6,571 bases of DNA from JADFWK01 sp035527895 (lineage in GTDB: Bacteria; Desulfobacterota; DSM-4660; Desulfatiglandales; B25-G16): contig DATKZQ010000130.1 in NCBI GenBank assembly GCA_035527895.1, positions 1 to 6,571 on the forward strand. The letters run 5' to 3'. Every line of letters starts with the position of its first letter. Position 1 is the stretch's first letter. The position numbers were made by a program, and so were the translations under genes. Shown piece by piece: positions 4,511 through 6,571 of the stretch. A model generated the notes under the pieces. That model was given only the letters and a program-made list of their open reading frames with translations. It was not told the DNA's origin and searched no databases.

Positions 4511-6445
4511 ATGGATGAGAAAGTAAAATTACAGCTGAAAGGCTCCTCGCCTGTTGAGGTTTCTGCTCAGGGTCTCGACGGTCTTCGGGCACTAAAGGCC
4601 CTGGGAGTAAGTGACCGGCAAGACCTGGTGGCTGTCAGGATAAATGGCGAGCTTAAGGACCTAACAACACGGATCGACTCACCCGCCGAGTTCGAACCGG
4701 TCTATCTCGACTCTCCGGAGGGACTTCAGATCCTCAGGCACAGCACCGCCCATGTCATGGCTGAGGCGGTAAGAGATCACTTTCCCGGGGTCAAGGTAAC
4801 CATCGGTCCTGCCATAAAGGATGGCTTCTACTACGATTTCGACTATGAGAGGACATTTGAGGCTGATGATCTGCCTGCCATTGAAAAGAGAATGGCCAAG
4901 ATAATAAAGGATGATCTGCCCTTTATCAGGAGCGAGATGCCGAGGAGCGAGGCGCTCGAGTACTTCAAATCGCAGGCCGAGCCCTATAAGGTTCAGCTGA
5001 TCGAGGAGCTCGCAGAAGAAACGGTGAGCTTGTACAAGCAGGGTAGCTTCACTGATCTGTGCCGAGGCCCCCATCTGCCTTCAACAGGACGAATAAAGGC
5101 CTTTCATCTTACCAGTGTGGCAGGGGCATACTGGAGGGGTGACGAGCGGAACGCCATGCTCAGCAGGATCTACGGGGTAGCCTTTGCCGATCAGGAGTCC
5201 CTCGATGCATATCTCAAAAACCTTGAGGAGGCAAAAAGAAGAGACCACCGCAGGCTGGGCCGCGAACTGGACCTGTTCAGCATCCATGAGGACCTGGGGG
5301 CAGGCCTGATTCTCTGGAACCCAAAAGGGGGAAGAATACGCACCATCATCGAGGATTTCTGGCGCCAGGAGCATTACAATGCCGGCTACGAGATAGTTTA
5401 CTCGCCTCACATCGGCCGGGCGAAGCTGTGGCAGACCAGCGGTCACCTGGACTTTTACCGGGAGAACATGTACTCACCCATGGACATTGAGGGCCAGGAG
5501 TATTTCATCAAGCCGATGAACTGCCCTTTCCACATCATGATCTACCGCAGCCGGATCCGAAGCTACCGTGAATTGCCCCTCCGCTGGGCAGAAATGGGCA
5601 CGGTCTACCGCTACGAACGTTCTGGTGTCATGCACGGCTTGCTGAGGGTCCGAGGTTTTACACAGGACGACGCCCACATTTTCTGTCGTCCCGACCAGAT
5701 TGAGAATGAGGTCCTGAGCTGCCTCGACCTGACCCTCCATCTCCTGCGCTCCTTTGGCTTCCACGACTACGATGTAATGCTATCCGTCCGTGACCCGGAG
5801 CGTAAGGAGAAGTACATCGGCGACGATGATATGTGGGAAATGGCCGAGGGATCTCTTGTCAAGGCCTTGGAGCGCAGGGAGTTAACCTACAAGCGCGAAG
5901 AAGGCGAGGCGGTATTCTACGGGCCCAAGATTGACGTAAAGATCAAGGACGCCTTGGGTCGCGCTTGGCAGTGTACAACCATCCAGTTCGATTTTAACCT
6001 GCCGGAGCGCTTTGACATGACATTTATCGGGCGGGATGGGCAGGAACACAGGCCTTACATGGTGCATAGGGCTCTTCTTGGTTCCCTGGAGCGCTTCTTT
6101 GGCATCCTCATCGAGCATTATGGCGGGGCCTTCCCAGTCTGGCTAGCGCCGGTGCAGGTGGTGCTCCTCACCATAACCGATCGAAATATCCCCTACGGGG
6201 AGAAACTGAACAAAGCCTTCTCTGGGGCAGGAATCAGGGTAGAGCAGGACTTCCGGAACGAGAAGCTCAGTTTTAAGGTGAGGGAGGCCCAGGTAAGGAA
6301 AATCCCTTACATGGTAGTTATCGGGGACAAGGAGGTGGAAACAGGCAAGGTAACCGTCAGGCTGAGGGACGGGCAGAATTTGCCCCCTATGTCGCCTGAG
6401 GAGCTCATAGCCAGACTAAGCGATGACACACAAGCGAGGAGGTAG
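4511..6445 (+). CDS. thrS: threonyl-tRNA synthetase
   Basis: This 644-residue class II aminoacyl-tRNA synthetase charges tRNA-Thr and is full length for the bacterial family. Domains in order are an N-terminal TGS domain (about 1-65), an editing domain with HSTAH (H77, H81) and CRGPH (C184, H188) that clears Ser-tRNA-Thr, a catalytic core (about 250-540) and a C-terminal anticodon-binding domain (about 545-640). The zinc ligands that read threonine are C338 (in MNCPFH), H389 (in DDAHIF) and H519 (in MVHRA). Motif 2 is near YRYERSG (366-372) and motif 3 near GSLERFFGILIEHY (524-537). No key residue is missing. The start is the ATG at 4511; an upstream in-frame TTG at 4466 falls inside the leader hairpin and its added residues are not family-like. 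The stop lies two bases before infC, so the two genes are probably co-transcribed. Confidence 0.97.
   Translation: MDEKVKLQLKGSSPVEVSAQGLDGLRALKALGVSDRQDLVAVRINGELKDLTTRIDSPAEFEPVYLDSPEGLQILRHSTAHVMAEAVRDHFPGVKVTIGPAIKDGFYYDFDYERTFEADDLPAIEKRMAKIIKDDLPFIRSEMPRSEALEYFKSQAEPYKVQLIEELAEETVSLYKQGSFTDLCRGPHLPSTGRIKAFHLTSVAGAYWRGDERNAMLSRIYGVAFADQESLDAYLKNLEEAKRRDHRRLGRELDLFSIHEDLGAGLILWNPKGGRIRTIIEDFWRQEHYNAGYEIVYSPHIGRAKLWQTSGHLDFYRENMYSPMDIEGQEYFIKPMNCPFHIMIYRSRIRSYRELPLRWAEMGTVYRYERSGVMHGLLRVRGFTQDDAHIFCRPDQIENEVLSCLDLTLHLLRSFGFHDYDVMLSVRDPERKEKYIGDDDMWEMAEGSLVKALERRELTYKREEGEAVFYGPKIDVKIKDALGRAWQCTTIQFDFNLPERFDMTFIGRDGQEHRPYMVHRALLGSLERFFGILIEHYGGAFPVWLAPVQVVLLTITDRNIPYGEKLNKAFSGAGIRVEQDFRNEKLSFKVREAQVRKIPYMVVIGDKEVETGKVTVRLRDGQNLPPMSPEELIARLSDDTQARR
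6437..6442 (+). promoter_or_regulatory. infC ribosome binding site inside the thrS end
   Basis: AGGAGG is formed by the last two sense codons of thrS and lies five bases before the ATT at 6448. It fixes the unusual start and suggests translational coupling with thrS. Confidence 0.85.
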
Positions 6446-6447
6446 CG

Positions 6448-6571
6448 ATTAGCAAAAAATTTGTGGTACGGGTCAACGAGCAGATCAGGGCCCCCCGGGT
6501 ACGATTGATTGCATCGGACGGAAAACAGATCGGCATTGTCACCATAAAAGAGGCCCTGCTCGGTGCCCAGC
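6448..6571 (+). CDS. infC: translation initiation factor IF-3, N-terminal fragment with ATT start
   Basis: The 41 complete codons visible encode the IF-3 N-terminal domain, with RVNEQIRAPRVRLI, then DGKQIGIV, then EALLGAQ. IF-3 binds the 30S subunit and rejects non-canonical start codons and initiator mismatches. No ATG exists in this frame between the upstream in-frame TGA (6424-6426) and the window end. The ATT at 6448 sits five bases behind a perfect AGGAGG. The only near alternative, a GTG at 6463, is 20 bases from that site. An ATT start is a known hallmark of infC in E. coli, where it lets IF-3 repress its own translation; the same is inferred here. The gene continues past the right edge, where rpmI and rplT would normally follow. 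Confidence 0.95.
   Translation, partial: MSKKFVVRVNEQIRAPRVRLIASDGKQIGIVTIKEALLGAQ

Overview
The window looks like a chromosomal segment from an anaerobic bacterium, most likely a deltaproteobacterial or Syntrophobacter-like lineage. That is inferred from gene content and protein style, not proven. All protein genes are on the + strand. They comprise a translation block (rplT end, thrS, infC start) and a carbon-metabolism block: a methylmalonyl-CoA decarboxylase/transcarboxylase-type carboxyltransferase and a two-subunit class I fumarase.

Layout. 1-145 is the C-terminal end of ribosomal protein L20. 308-1861 is a 517-residue biotin-dependent carboxyltransferase (MmdA / transcarboxylase 12S type). 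1888-2070 is a small arginine-rich ORF of unknown function with a good ribosome binding site. 2142-2984 and 3187-3744 are the alpha and beta subunits of an iron-sulfur fumarate hydratase, separated by an unusual 202-bp spacer with a heptamer tandem repeat and a perfect hairpin. 3745-4510 is 766 bp with no credible protein gene. On its minus strand it holds what looks like a multi-helix structured RNA (core 3838-4009) that I tentatively relate to the HEARO/omega-RNA family, with no nuclease gene beside it. It also holds a palindrome, a direct repeat and the leader of thrS. 4511-6445 is a full-length threonyl-tRNA synthetase. 6448-6571 is the start of infC (IF-3), which begins with the rare ATT codon directly behind a perfect Shine-Dalgarno.

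How the genes work together. The carboxyltransferase and fumarase both belong to the methylmalonyl-CoA route linking propionate and succinate/fumarate, so this block fits propionate oxidation or succinate-to-propionate fermentation. The biotin carrier, mutase and other partners are not in the window. thrS-infC is the start of the widespread thrS-infC-rpmI-rplT operon. thrS has its own leader with two mutually exclusive hairpins, and infC has the ATT start that underlies IF-3 autoregulation in E. coli.

The main puzzles are the gene order at the window ends (rplT tail on the left, infC head on the right, same strand) and the orphan structured RNA between fumarase and thrS.
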